A DNA stretch of 64,000 nucleotides from Branchipolynoe longqiensis (Eukaryota > Annelida > Polychaeta > Phyllodocida > Polynoidae), in the NCBI GenBank assembly GCA_030323885.1, contig CM059194.1, positions 11,828,963-11,892,962 of the forward strand. Direction: 5' to 3'. Positions 43,719 through 54,298 of the stretch are shown piece by piece (position 1 is the first letter of the stretch; the number at the start of each line of letters is the position of its first letter). The notes under the pieces were generated by a model that saw nothing but the letters and a program-made list of their open reading frames with translations, had not been told where the DNA came from and made no database searches. The position numbers were made by a program, and so were the translations under genes.

Positions 43719-43914
43719 AGCCAATCAGAGCTGTTCTTTTTTATTGCAAATAGCGGCCTCCATGGGGTCTGCCATTTGTAATCGAAAAGAACAGCTCTGA
43801 TTGGCTGAGAACAGCTCTCAGTGTCAGCCAATCAACGCTGTTCTTTATTATTGCAAATGGTGGGCCCCATAACGGGTGGCCATTTGCAATCGAAAAGAAC
43901 AGATCTGATTGGCT
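43719..43914. repeat. Two tandem hairpins
   Basis: 43719-43806 and 43826-43914 each form an inverted repeat with arms agccaatcagagctgttctt ... complement, then a ttattgcaaat / atttgtaatcg pair and a GC-rich loop. The two hairpins are copies of each other in tandem. Could be a duplicated small foldback element; attgg/ccaat motifs sit at the base. Confidence 0.7.
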
Positions 43915-44382
43915 CAAATTATGGAAAGGTCCTAGTCGTTATTTTTTAGTAGTTTCTGGTTCAGATATAGTCACACATATATGTATCTTTTTCACAGATT
44001 AAAGTTTCTTAATTTATCTACATCGACTTCTGTTTAAATCACACAATATCAGTACTTAAAGAATGGGAAACTATTCCTGCAAGGGTATGCTCAATATGGG
44101 ACAGTGGTCACCCGTTTTCCTCCTTTCCTCGCTGTGGACCCTTCTCTATACTTTATATCTCACATGTCTTTGCAGTCTCTTCCAAGATGGCTGCCCTCTG
44201 TCTCAGTCACAATAGATCCGAAAACATTACAATACATGTTATGACATCTGTCTAATGTTAGTATGATGGTATAATGTACCATATCCAAATAATAACGTTA
44301 GCCTGATGTTACTTAACACTATGTGTTAGCTGGGGATCACCCCTACTCTGGATTGAGGTAAATCTTTTATTTAGATATCTTA
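43915..44382. other. No gene seen
   Basis: Nothing recognised. Confidence 0.3.
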
Positions 44383-44863
44383 AGGCCCAGTCACACCTTA
44401 GCTGACTGGGGTACCGGACATGAACCGGACACTGTCCGGTGAAATACGGCAATGTCCGGTACATGTCCGGTACCCATTCGGCAGTGTTCGGTACAAGTTT
44501 TGAACATGCACTAACCTTGAACCGGGCACCACCGGACTGAAGTGTACGGTTGGTGTCCGTTTTAAGTCCGTTTCTGCCCTTTCATGTTCGTTACTCATCC
44601 GTTAGGTGTCCGTTTTGTATCCTGAAGAGTCCATTGATGGTACTGTGGGAATTTGGTCCGTCGGTTCTTGGCGTGACCGTGAACAGTCCAGTAGATGTCC
44701 AGTAGCTGTCCGGTTGGTGTCTGGTCCGTCCGTTTGACGTCCGTTTACCCATTCGTTAATGTCCGGTGGCCTTTGCAACAGTTCGACACCGGACACCACC
44801 GGACTAGACAATTCTTTGTCCTGTGGTATCCGGTAGTCAGTCCGGTAAGGTGTGACTGGGGCT
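44383..44863. mobile_element. MITE candidate with cccagtcacacctta termini
   Basis: A perfect 15-bp inverted repeat, cccagtcacacctta at 44385-44399 and its complement at 44847-44861. The interior is rich in gtccggt and its complement in both orientations (ccggac, accggaca), so the whole can fold back. Non-coding. GGCCC-start termini of this style are common on animal MITEs. No clear target duplication was identified. Confidence 0.6.
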
Positions 44864-45008
44864 GTAGCGAAACATCCACACTGAGGAAACTGTGACAATG
44901 CCGTTATTATCAGTAAAGGGGTGAACCAAGTATTCCCGTATGCAATTAAAGTATTCCTACTCTGCGAACCATGTAAGAAGAGACATTTACTGGTAGTGAT
45001 GTCACTTG

Positions 45009-45350
45009 GGGAGCGGGACGTAGCTCAGCCGGTAGAATGTCCACCTGGGGAGGTATGGGTCATCCGATCGATCCTGCTCAGTGGACACATCTGCAGTTTG
45101 CGTTATTTTCCATTCCAACCACTCGTCCACAACTGGTTCATCAAAGGCTGTGGTATGTGCTGTCATGTTTGTGGGAAAGTGCATATAAAAGACCCCTTAC
45201 TGCTTATTGTCAATAGTAGCATATGTGGTGGCAGCGGGTTTCTTCCAAAGAAATATGTCAGTGTGACCATATGTTTGACATCCAATAGCCGATGATATGA
45301 AAAGCAATCTGTTCTAGAGGGGACATGAAATGAAACAAACTTTTTGTGAG
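45009..45350 (+). mobile_element. tRNA-derived SINE of a molluscan-type family
   Basis: Pol III boxes: A-box tagctcagccgg (45021-45032) and B-box gatcgatcc (45066-45074). The body has the conserved series ggctgtggtatgtgctgtca, gtgggaaagtgcatataaaa, gacccctta, gcgggtttcttcc, and gacatccaatagccgatgat, with an end like ctctagaggggac and aaacaaacttttt. I recognise this order from gastropod and bivalve genomes. An 8-bp duplication gtcacttg flanks it (45001-45008, 45351-45358). Confidence 0.85.
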
Positions 45351-45389
45351 GTCACTTGAAAAGGTATGTGACATGATAATAAGTGTCTT

Positions 45390-45615
45390 ACCTGGACGGG
45401 ATAATCGAGTAGGTAAGGCGCTAGTTTCTCATGTGGGAGGTGTTGGGTTCGATTCCCTCTTGAGTTAGTCAAAAGGCTTCCAAAATGTATGCTTGGTGGT
45501 GCCTGGTACTTACCATTACTGAGAGCAAGGACTGGCTGGCTCAGTGTCATGATAATGTGACTGAGTGAGAGGTTGTGTCATGCTGCCAGCAGCGCTATAA
45601 CGTCACATTGAGTGT
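45390..45615 (+). mobile_element. Second tRNA-derived SINE-like unit
   Basis: A tRNA-like head with ataatcgagtaggtaaggcg (A-box region, 45401-45420) and gggttcgattcc (B-box, 45445-45456). The body contains ctggctggctcagtgtcatg, ataatgtgactgagtgagag and tcatgctgccagcagcgct. The 3' limit is not certain. It differs in head and body from the neighbour at 45009. Confidence 0.6.
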
Positions 45616-46782
45616 GCACTGCTGAATTTCTGATAAGGGGTTGAGGACCTGTATTTCAAGTACAAGCGTGCTCACACCAGTTGAAGACTATTTGAATATG
45701 GCATTGTCCTGTTAACTGGATCATGTCTGTTCAAACCAGTGAGCGTTGAACCCATTAAAAAATTATTAATGAGTGTGCCAGTTAAATACCAAGCTACAAG
45801 CGATTAGCTTTTGAAAATAGATCACTTTCATTGGATTATGTAACATTAATGTAGCGAGTGCCCTAACAGAAAATAAATAAAGGCCATGAATACAAATAAC
45901 CCTACATCCACATTGAAACCTTTTTTTTTTTTTGTTGGTTCAAGTATTTATTCATCGAATAATATCTTTTCTCAGTACCAGAGCACTGGTCTTCCGGCTG
46001 TACAGTACAATTCCTTAATACATAAATAAAACTACTATCAGTCGTAATAGTGACTGTATGCAAATCCTGTTTGTTACTAAAAGTATTATACATTTTATAA
46101 ATGAAGTATCAGCTGTAATAGTAACTGCAAACTAAAAGTATTATACATTTTATAAATGAAGTATCAGCTGTGTACAAGTCCAGTCCAATAAAGGTATCAT
46201 GCATAAATGAAACTACTATCAGTTGTAATAGTGACTGCATGCAAATCCTGTTTGTTACCAGAAGTACTGTACATTTTATAAATGAAGTATCAGCTGTAGT
46301 AGTAACTGTGTACAAATTCAGTCCAACAAAGTATCATGCAAATTCAGTCAACACTATGTATTACATGGGTATAGAAAGAAATATATCAAAATATATATAC
46401 CTATTTTCAAATACATGCAGAGTATATATGCAAATCAGTGGGTCCGATCACAATTAATATGCTGGATACCTACACTGATTTTCCCATAAATGTAAGTCAT
46501 CACCAGTTTACAATGAGATTGCAAAATAACGATTTTAAAGGAAAGCATCTGCTCCTTATAAATGAATAACTTTGAATGCTTTTGCATGAAAACAAAACTC
46601 AGTATTCCAGTGAGGCACTTGAACTAAGCCAAGGGCAACAGTAATGGGGGCGGGGGGGGGGACCAAAGATAATAAAACAGAATCCATGAATATAAATGTG
46701 TTGTGGATGTAGGATTGTGGACGTGTGCCATGGCGAGTTAATACGATGCCTGGGGAAAGATAATGTTATTGGCCTGCTGGTT
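45616..46782. other. Unclassified DNA with local repeats
   Basis: A poly-T run lies at 45921-45933. 46020-46340 holds about three imperfect copies of attatacattttataaatgaagtatcagctgtaatagta-like text, and between them gtccagtccaa-aaggtatcatgcataaatga. Non-coding. Confidence 0.5.
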
Positions 46783-46888
46783 GGTTGTTGGAGTTGTATG
46801 TCCTGGCAACATCTAAGTTGATATCACGATGGCTACCGAATAGTGACAGTGTACACTCATGGCACCTTGCATAGAGCTGCCCCACTGG
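46783..46888 (-). repeat. Partial SINE, family V
   Basis: Shares tcctggcaacatctaag, atatca, gacagtgtacactcatggca and ctgccccactggg with the adjacent fuller copy at 46889-47240. Confidence 0.6.
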
Positions 46889-47240
46889 GTTTGTTTGGTT
46901 GTTGTTTTACATCCTAGCAACATCTAAGGTCATATCAGGATTGGTACTGACTTGTGACAGTGCACACTCATGGCACCTTTCATAGTGCTACCCTACTTGG
47001 AGACCAGGCTGCCAGCACCGTTACCTGATATGCCACTGAGCCACATTATCCTGACATTAAGCCAACAAGTCCTTGCCCTATTATAATATAATGCCGAACG
47101 CCTGGCTAGGAAGTGACAAGTATACATTTTTAAGTCATTGGTTTGACTCAACCAGTGTTCGAACCCGTCGGTTCGAATCCCACAATCCACCAAAACGCTA
47201 GACGGATGTTCAACTCCTTCGGCCATCCCATCTGGTCTTT
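46889..47240 (-). mobile_element. SINE with Ser/Leu-tRNA-like head, family V, fuller copy
   Basis: Plus-strand landmarks: gttgttttacatcctagcaa, catctaaggtcatatca, gacagtgcacactcatggca, ccacattatcctgaca, and then, at the right, tttgactcaaccagtgttcgaacc. On the minus strand the right end is a tRNA-like head (tggccgaag, B-box ggttcgaacac). Other copies: 50336-50525, 59418-59712, and heads at 49341-49412 and 62650-62748. I know this body from molluscan and other lophotrochozoan genomes. Confidence 0.75.
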
Positions 47241-48400
47241 ATTGGCAGGTGGTATAATTAAATGTATTCGCAAGGCGAGGAGTGGCTCGTATTGAGAAGG
47301 GAACACGTGTTTATGTAAGGTGCTCAGTTGTTATTAAATAACGTTTTACAAAAAGAAAAGAAAAAAGCCTTAAGACAGCTGAAAAGGTCCTAGAACAGTT
47401 CATTGATTGATTGGGGTTATTATATTCCATGCTATATCATGACTGATGATGCTGAATTGTCCTAGTGGGCATTCGTGGTTGCTTTATAGTGCTGCTGCAC
47501 ATGGTTATTATGCCCTAAGGTGGACATCTGATAAGCGAGTGAGGATTGGTATTGTGGTGCCCGTCAACTACCCCGCTGAGCCAACCTAGAGCCGACATTC
47601 AATACTTCCTCTGAGTGAAAATATATTTAAGCTAAGATTCCTTACACGCGGTATGCGGTATGCGGTATGCGGCATGCGGCACACTCTGTGTATATGTGCT
47701 CTATAATCCATTATGGGAATATAAACAAGGACACTACCGATCTTCAGTTCCCTATGTAATAGTTAGCACTTATCCTATCTAGCTGACCCTGTTATTATGA
47801 CATAGACCACGGTGGCGCCCCCTGTGAGCGGCCCTGTGCACTGTATGCCAGCCGCGCCTGGCCTTAACGCATTCTGTTGAACTTAATATGTGCTTAATAT
47901 ATGTATATATGCATATGTATATATACATATATATATGTATATATGCATTTTTGTATGTATGCATGCATTTTTACGAACCCGTAACCCCACCACCACCACT
48001 ACCATATGTTTCCCCTCTGCACCCTTGTGTGTGACCGTTCCGTAATGCTCAGTCGCCTCCCCTCGTCTAAACCTAATGGACACACACAACTGATGGTTTT
48101 CTATTCGCATCCCGCTCCGCACCCCTGTGTGTGACCGTTCCGTAATGATCAGTCGCCTCTCCTAGTCTAAAACTGATGGCCAAGTGCGACTGATGGTTTC
48201 TATTCGCACACCGAGTGCCGCATATCGCATGCCGCACCGATCGCTACAGGGACCGATCGAGTTGTCGCATTCACATTCGCATTCGCATTCGCATACCGCG
48301 TGTAAGGGTTGTAGCTCATTGACTCCAAGGCGTTTCGATTTTTTGCCACATTCGCATACCGCATGCCGCATACCACATGTAGGGAATCTTAGCTTTATGG
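47241..48400. repeat. Microsatellites and a ~100-bp tandem duplication
   Basis: Short tracts: (gcggtat)n-like at 47650-47685, an alternating ta/tg tract at 47895-47975, and (cattcg)n at 48268-48297. Two units with tgtgtgaccgttccgtaatg and cagtcgcctc lie at about 48017-48110 and 48120-48212. The rest is unclassified. No gene. Confidence 0.6.
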
Positions 48401-48660
48401 TGCACCTCCATACTGACACTGAGCCAACCAGGCCTTGCCTCACCATAATAAGGCCACATACAAATAAATTTCATTGCATGGTGATTATCCCCTTCCATGC
48501 CTGCAAAATCTCCCGCCCCTGATTCTTGCTTAAATATTTACTTTTAACTGTTAAGAATACGTCGGGCTAGCAGCAATTCAACTTTCGTTGTTTTGACCCA
48601 GCCAAGAGTTTGAATCCCACAACCTACCAATCAAGGAGGCGGACGCGTCTGGGTTGTTTG
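48400..48660 (-). repeat. Decayed SINE-like copy that matches the solo-LTR target
   Basis: Contains gacactgagccaaccaggcc (family V body) and a decayed tRNA-like head (gagtttgaatcccacaacc). The interval aaatctcccgcccctgattc to gggctagcagcaattcaac is the uninterrupted version of the sequence split by the solo LTR at 61427-62608. Confidence 0.6.
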
Positions 48661-49340
48661 TGATGCTCAGCAACACGGGTAATTTGGCGTTCGATCGGCG
48701 CCATAGCCTCATATTGTTAAGAAAATACTTATGCTCCCACCTATCTAGTAATGGCGAAACTACCTTCTGACTTGTGCGTCAGCGCCGCCTAGATATTCAT
48801 CCTTTGATACAAAATACTTTGAGATGCTAACTCTGTCTTACTGACCTGCCATCTGCGGTAGCCTGCTCGAACTACTGGCCCAATCGCCTATATAAGGACT
48901 GACTTAGCAGCGGTGAGCTCACTTCGACACAGCCACAGGAGGACACTAGCTAGCTTTGAACTGCCATCCCACCCACCCCTGCTAAAGACTATATAGGGCT
49001 AAGGGTTAAAGCTTATTGACTTCTTTGTGAATAACACATTGGCTTATATCACTGTGCTTATTCTGTTGAACTTAATATGTGCTTACTAAAATTGACATGT
49101 GCTTACTACAGACTCATTATTGAAAAAGAAATAAATCCAACTTTAAACTCATATGCGGTGTCGGTGTGAAATTACGTATTACGTCTACGTCATATGCTAG
49201 AATAATAAACATTAAAAATAAAAAACGTCCGCCCGACCCTCATTCATGTGATCAATGGAACGATCACCAACTTCTTTTTGTTTGCCTGATGTTGAACATT
49301 CAGCAAGGTATCGACAGGCATCAATATTCTAAGTCATTGG
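48661..49340. other. No gene seen
   Basis: A phrase ccgcccgaccctcatt then gaacgatcaccaact (49225-49272) recurs at 62792-62840, indicating a dispersed repeat. The phrase ctgttgaacttaatatgtgctta occurs at 47874 and 49062 in similar form. Nothing coding. Confidence 0.4.
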
Positions 49341-49412
49341 TTTGACTCGGCTGGGGATTGAACCCACGGCGTCCTACACGGGAAGCGGACACCCTACCCA
49401 CTCGGCCATGAC
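49341..49412 (-). mobile_element. SINE tRNA-like head
   Basis: On the minus strand ggtcatggccgagtgggtag (A-box type of Ser/Leu tRNA) is followed by ccgtgggttcaatcccc (B-box). It continues into the family V phrase cgagtcaaaccaatgactta. Not called as a tRNA gene because it lacks a proper acceptor stem and belongs to the SINE family. Confidence 0.6.
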
Positions 49413-49471
49413 CTTCAATATGTGGTGTAAGTCAGTCGCACGCTTGCTATATATTGGGACATCACAGCTTA

Positions 49472-50145
49472 TGGTGCTGTCAGATTACGACGCATCGCGC
49501 AAACGTACGTCGACGTATGTGATTTTTTGCCGCTACGTCGGGATACATTGTTATGCGTTACGCATGGGTTAGACGCTCGTTTGTATACATCAATGTATGT
49601 CGATGTTCGTCGAGATACGGCGTTGCATGTCAGGGGGTCGGCAAAGTTTTGCGCATGCACAAAACTTTCAACATACGACAACGTGTGGATTTTATGTCCG
49701 CTGTATGTTATCTATACGTTAGGCGTATGTTAGTCAAACGCTGTTCATTACATTGCACAATGTTGACCTACTTTAAAGGCAGTGGGAACGTACAGTCCGC
49801 GTACTGACAACGTATGGATAACGTAACCTAACATATGTTTAACGTATGTTTAGCATTTCTCCAGCGTGTCATGACGTATGTAATGTATGACGCGTAGTTC
49901 TGGCGATAGAATAACATATATAACGTTCACCGGCGTTCTGTGAACGTACCGTGAGCGTAATTCGAGCATTTTTCCCTGGGAGGTAGGTTAACCATACATT
50001 GGTCATACGCTGGCCTATATGTATACAGGATGTATACGTCCAACTTTGCCCCCCACACCGAAAGGCTTGACGCTTCTCGACATAAAAAAGTGATTTTACG
50101 CGTTGGCGGCACGCTGGCGAGATGCATCATAATGTGACAGGGCCA
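49472..50145. mobile_element. 674-bp foldback/MITE candidate
   Basis: Ends are imperfect inverted repeats: tggtgctgtcagattacgac near 49473 and, as complement, tggccctgtcacattatgat near 50143. The interior is rich in acgtatgt, tacgtc and cgtacg motifs in both orientations, unlike its neighbours. ORFs in it are repeat-derived. Target duplication not resolved. Confidence 0.5.
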
Positions 50146-50640
50146 TTCATTAGTTTAGCCGCCTGAAAAAAAAACCCACAACAACAACATAACTACCCCA
50201 ATCTTACAGATGGCTGCAATTACAGAAAATGACAGCCGGCACAGACCGACGATTTCTGGGGTAATTAGGGTTGACCTTGACCTATTCATGCATCGTGACC
50301 GATAATAAATTACAGGGAAGTAATATTTGAAGTAATGGAGATTTTACTTCCTGGCAACACCTGATCAGCTGAGGTCATACCATGGCGGGTACTGACTTAC
50401 AACAGTGTGCACACAAGGGAGCCTTTTAGTGCTGCATCACTTTTACCAAAATACCCGAATCAGTCACATTATCGTGAGATTTAGCCAAGCAATCCTTGCC
50501 TTATTTTAGCAATGCAGAGCAGGAGGTGAAATAGAGACAACATAAGACAGGTATGGTTTTGCAAACATATATATTTATATATTGAAAACAAGCACCCTCG
50601 CAGGAGTTTAAACGTTATGGGCAGAGTAAATACCTTGTCA
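50146..50640 (-). repeat. Partial family V SINE and spacer
   Basis: 50336-50525 carries acttcctggcaacacctgat, gaggtcatacca, gtgctgcatcac and cagtcacattatcgtgaga. The tRNA-like head is absent. Flanks are unclassified. Confidence 0.55.
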
Positions 50641-50915
50641 ATACACACACACACAAATGTTCTAGTGTTGATAGTGATACACCGGACCAGTCGTTATATC
50701 ATTTACCGGTCAATTACAAATTTGTATATTTCAGGCAAATAATATCAATCACAAAGTACGTAACTGATTGTCCATGTTATATGTGTGTGGGTTTTAGTGT
50801 TGGTAGTGAAACACCGGACCAGTAGTTATAGCATTTACCGGCCAATTACAAATTTGTATATTTCAGGCTAATATCAATCACAAAGTACATAATTGAGGGT
50901 CCATGTTATAATGTT
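50641..50915 (+). repeat. Tandem duplication of ~135 bp
   Basis: Two units with tagtgttgatagtgatacac, accggaccagt, gttatatcatttaccggtca, attacaaatttgtatatttc and atcaatcacaaagtac, at about 50660-50785 and 50795-50910. Close copies; non-coding. Confidence 0.8.
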
Positions 50916-51099
50916 ACATGAATAATTCATTCACGGTGGCAGAGGCCAACGGCAGAACCACTCCTATTCATTTAACCTTGACTCCACAGGTGGTGCCACC
51001 CAGCCAACACATAACTGATAATGTTAAGTAACTTCAGCCTCATGTTATTATTTGTCCCAGACAAGAGTGATTCATGTGGGGTTTGTGTGTTAGGTATAA

Positions 51100-51575
51100 G
51101 GAATGCAGGTGACTGGGCTCGCACAGCCAGTCAATCGGACACCCTCCACAGCCTGGGTGGGTTATGCCCTAATAGGAGGCAGCTGTCACTCAACCCCCAG
51201 CTGCAGGTGGTGTCCATAATGTATGCAGCATGGCTGGGTGTGCTTGCCCAGCGGCCCCATGGTAACAGGTAGTTGCAGACAGTTACAAAAAACATATATT
51301 AAAAATGCCCTTCCCCTCTACTTGCATTCTTTCTGGTGCATGGAGGGAACATTTCAATAATCATTAACCGTCTCTTAAGTATGAACATCACATCACAATC
51401 TTCGTCGCTATGTGTTATCACATTTCCACATAGGCGCTTATGTCACAAAGTGAATGGGGCACCCATTGCTTCTCTGTTACATAATCCTGGTCCCCACTCC
51501 GTCACCCGAGAATAGTAATGCTCTTTGCCAATATATAAATCTGAACCGAAAATCCGTATATTTTTGCACACCAAT
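51100..51575 (+). repeat. LTR-like dispersed repeat family B, copy 2
   Basis: Aligned with 31990-32470 (see there). Here it ends at ccgtatatttttgcacac and is followed not by an LTR end but by a short spacer and the purine tract. Confidence 0.65.
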
Positions 51576-51639
51576 GAAAATACTTAAGTCACGACGCAGA
51601 ATAGTACGGCTGCTTTGTTTGCGGTTGGGAGGACGGAGT

Positions 51640-52668
51640 ATGGAAAGGAAAGGGATGCAGGGGGGAGAAGGGAAAGGATTGAGAGAATAGAGGGAGGTGA
51701 GGAGGAGGGGAGAGAGGGAGGGAAGGGAGAGCGGGAGGGGAGAGGGGAAGGGAAGGTGGAGGAGAGACGAAGGGAAGCAAGAGGATAGCGGAATGAAGGG
51801 GGGTGATGGGAGAGATAAGGAAGAGGGAGAGGAGAGGGAGTGGAGAGAGCACAGAGAGGGGGGAGAGAGGGAGGGGAGATGGGGGGGGGAGGGGGGAGAG
51901 GAGAAGGGAAGGTGGAGGGGAGACGAAGGGGACAGAGAGGATAGAGGAATGAGAGGGGGTGAGAGAAGGAAGAGGGACAGGAGAGGGAGAGGGAGGGGAG
52001 AGAGCAGAGAGATGGGGGAGAGAGCGAGGGGAGATGGAGGGACGAGGGAGGGGGAGGGGAGAGAGCAGAGAGAGAGGGGAGAGAGCGAAGGCAGCGGAAA
52101 GACAGGGCAAAGTACAGGAAAGAGAGGGGAAATAGAGAAGCTGTAGAGTGAAGGCAGAGAGAAGGAAGAGGGAGGGGAGGGGGAGGGGAGAGGGAGGGGA
52201 AAGTGAGGGGAGAGGGAGGGGAGAGGGAGGATAGAGAGGCCAAATAGTGGGAGCGTTTGAGGATACAGAAGGAAGAGAGAGGGAGAGGAGATGGAAGCGA
52301 TAGGGAAGGGAGAGTGGGAGAGGGAAGGGAGAGGGGGATATAGAATAGAGAGCGCAGAGATGGAGGCGATGGAGTGAAGAAGGAAACGGAGAAGAAGAAA
52401 GAGAAGGAAAAGTGCGAGATCGAGAAGAAGGGGGAGCGAGAGCAAGCGGGAGAAGAGGGAGAGGGAAAGGAAGGGGGAGACGGAGAGGGAGAGGAAAGGG
52501 GAGAGGGGGAGGGAAGACAAAGAGGGGAAGAGGGGGATGACATACAGAGGAGGGAGGGAGGGGATATGGAAGGGGTGGAAGGACAGGGAAGGAGCGGGGA
52601 GGTTGGCATGGGGGGGGATAGAGTACAGGCAGGAAGGGGGAAGGGAGGCAGGGAGGATAGGGGAGTGT
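51640..52668 (+). repeat. ~1-kb purine-rich tract
   Basis: The plus strand is almost entirely A and G, built of gggagagggag and gggaggggagag-like words with quasi-periodic blocks (for example gagggagagagagcagagag near 51995-52080). Long Ser/Pro/Leu ORFs on the minus strand are a product of this composition. Homopurine tracts of this size can adopt triplex structures. Confidence 0.85.
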
Positions 52669-52846
52669 GAATTGGTCGTAATGCTAGCATTGCGTTTGAT
52701 GCGTGGAGAGGAAGAGACCCTCCCCCGCCCCGGACTGTCGCGCAGCATTCACGCCTCCCTCGACGCCCGCTCCTCACCTCTCCCTCGCGCTCCCCCGGCC
52801 CGGCTGCTTTCACACCTCACCTGCCACCGCCCTCCTGCCCTCCCTT

Positions 52847-52853
52847 ATAAGGC
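52847..52853 (+). promoter_or_regulatory. TATA-like box conserved between two family members
   Basis: The word cccttataaggccgcccNccggcctcc is kept in the 434-bp copy (minus strand near 23848). Position about 175 bp inside the 5' end and 130 bp before the Gag start fits a promoter. Inference from conservation only. Confidence 0.4.
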
Positions 52854-52978
52854 CGCCCGCCGGCCTCCCTCAGTCACTCGCCCTCCAGCCTCCTAGACGC
52901 TCTGCCATTTTCCTACCTTGGCTCTCCACCTCGCCGACTCCACCTCGAACCGCTGCACCTCCTCAGGCCGCTCCGAGC

Positions 52979-53943
52979 ATGCCAGGACACGGAAAAGGGA
53001 AGGGCCGCAAGAGCTCCCGGGCGACCGCCCTGGGCACGCCGGGACCCTCCCCGGGCTCGCCGGGGGGCGCCTCACCCTCTTCGGTCCCGGCGTCCCCCTC
53101 GGCACCCTCGGACCGCGCCTCGGGCGCCGACACGACGGCGATCCTCGAGGCCCTCCAGCGCCTCGAGACCCTCCAGCGCCACACTACCGCCCGCATGGAC
53201 GCCCTGGAGTCGGGGGGACCCCGAGGCCCGCCGGTGATGCCCTCACCTGCACCTCAGCGCCAGCCCGCCTACACCTCAGCGCCCGCCCTGGCACCTAGGG
53301 CGCGCGCTCAGACCTGGTGGAGAGGGGACCCGAGAGGAAGCCCGTGAAGAGGGGCGAGGCGAGTAAGGACGAGTATAGCCTCGCCCTTCTCACCTTGGTC
53401 AACCACCCTAACTTCCCCACCCACTCCATCCAGGGCCTCCACCACCACCACCTCACCGTCTTGAGGGACAACCTCGTCTACCCGTGGCCGACTGTCCGCC
53501 GTTACTCCGAGACGGTATTCACCTGGATAGCGGATGGGAGGCTCCCTCACGGGTGGCACGACCCGGTTGCCCTCAACCTCCTCAGGGCGGAATCCCTCAC
53601 CATGCTCGCCCACCAAGCAGCCAACACACCCGCCCGCCCCACAGACCCAGCCAGACCCCGGCCCCAGCCTCGCACCCAGGCCGCCACCCGGGTCCCCTAC
53701 AGCAGGGATCTCCATGGGGCACCCTGCAACGCATGGAACAGGGACCCCACCTCCTGCACCCAAGCTACCCCGGGGGAGGTCCACAGCCAAGGGGCCACCA
53801 GGCAGCGCCACACATGCGCAAAGTCCTCACCATCCACAGTGAGGACATGTGCATGGCAAAACACGCACGTGAGCACGCGACACCCGTCACCTCGGCGGAT
53901 TTTCAGTAAGCCGGTACCCCCCGGCCGGCCCGGAGGCCCTTAA
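52979..53943 (+). pseudogene. Gag of the YR element, one frameshift
   Basis: Start MPGHGKGKGRKSSRA at 52979 follows the leader; the first part is Pro/Ser/Gly-rich with a short heptad-like helix (TAILEALQRLETLQRHTTAR). The frame shifts near 53315-53347 and continues SKDEYSLALLTLVNHPNF, VRRYSETVFTWIADGRLPHGW, and a degraded Cys/His segment (GAPCNAWN, then a Cys and RHTCAK). The core matches the Gag at 559-1458. Stop at 53941-53943. Confidence 0.6.
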
Positions 53944-54298
53944 CCAGCCCACTGAACTTACAAAAGCTGCCACTACCACCAGCACGCCAGCCAGCCCCCC
54001 TGCTACCGCCCCCGGCCCCCAGCAGGACACCCACCGGAGCACCCTCAGCTCCCCCGAGGCGCGGCCCGACCACCGCCTCGGCGCCGACCCTGTCAGCACC
54101 ACCTCCTCAGCCGGGGACCATCACCCCGCCCTTAAGGCTCTCAACGCCCCCCAGCACCACCTGCCTGGCGACACCGCTTTCCTCTGCCCCCCCGATCCCT
54201 GCCACCCCGATCCCCCCCACCCCTACCCCTCCCCCACCCCCCCGACCCCGCCCCCCCACCCCTCACGATTTTGCTGCCCCCCTCTCCCGCCCCCACCG
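53944..54298 (+). other. Pro-rich segment at the deletion junction
   Basis: Open Pro/Ala/Thr-rich frame text without known motifs, becoming a C-run-rich stretch (54180-54270). RT and RNase H would be expected between Gag and recombinase but are not here. The recombinase starts abruptly at about 54299. Confidence 0.45.

Noticed and set aside
49341..49412. A functional tRNA-Ser/Leu gene
   Set aside because: A- and B-boxes are present but the acceptor stem does not close and the same text recurs with SINE bodies; same reasoning for 45.02, 45.40, 59.97 and 62.7 kb.
51477..52813. Two long minus-strand ORFs (423 and 409 codons) rich in Ser, Pro and Leu
   Set aside because: They are translations of the homopyrimidine strand of the purine tract in overlapping frames; no domain or start context.
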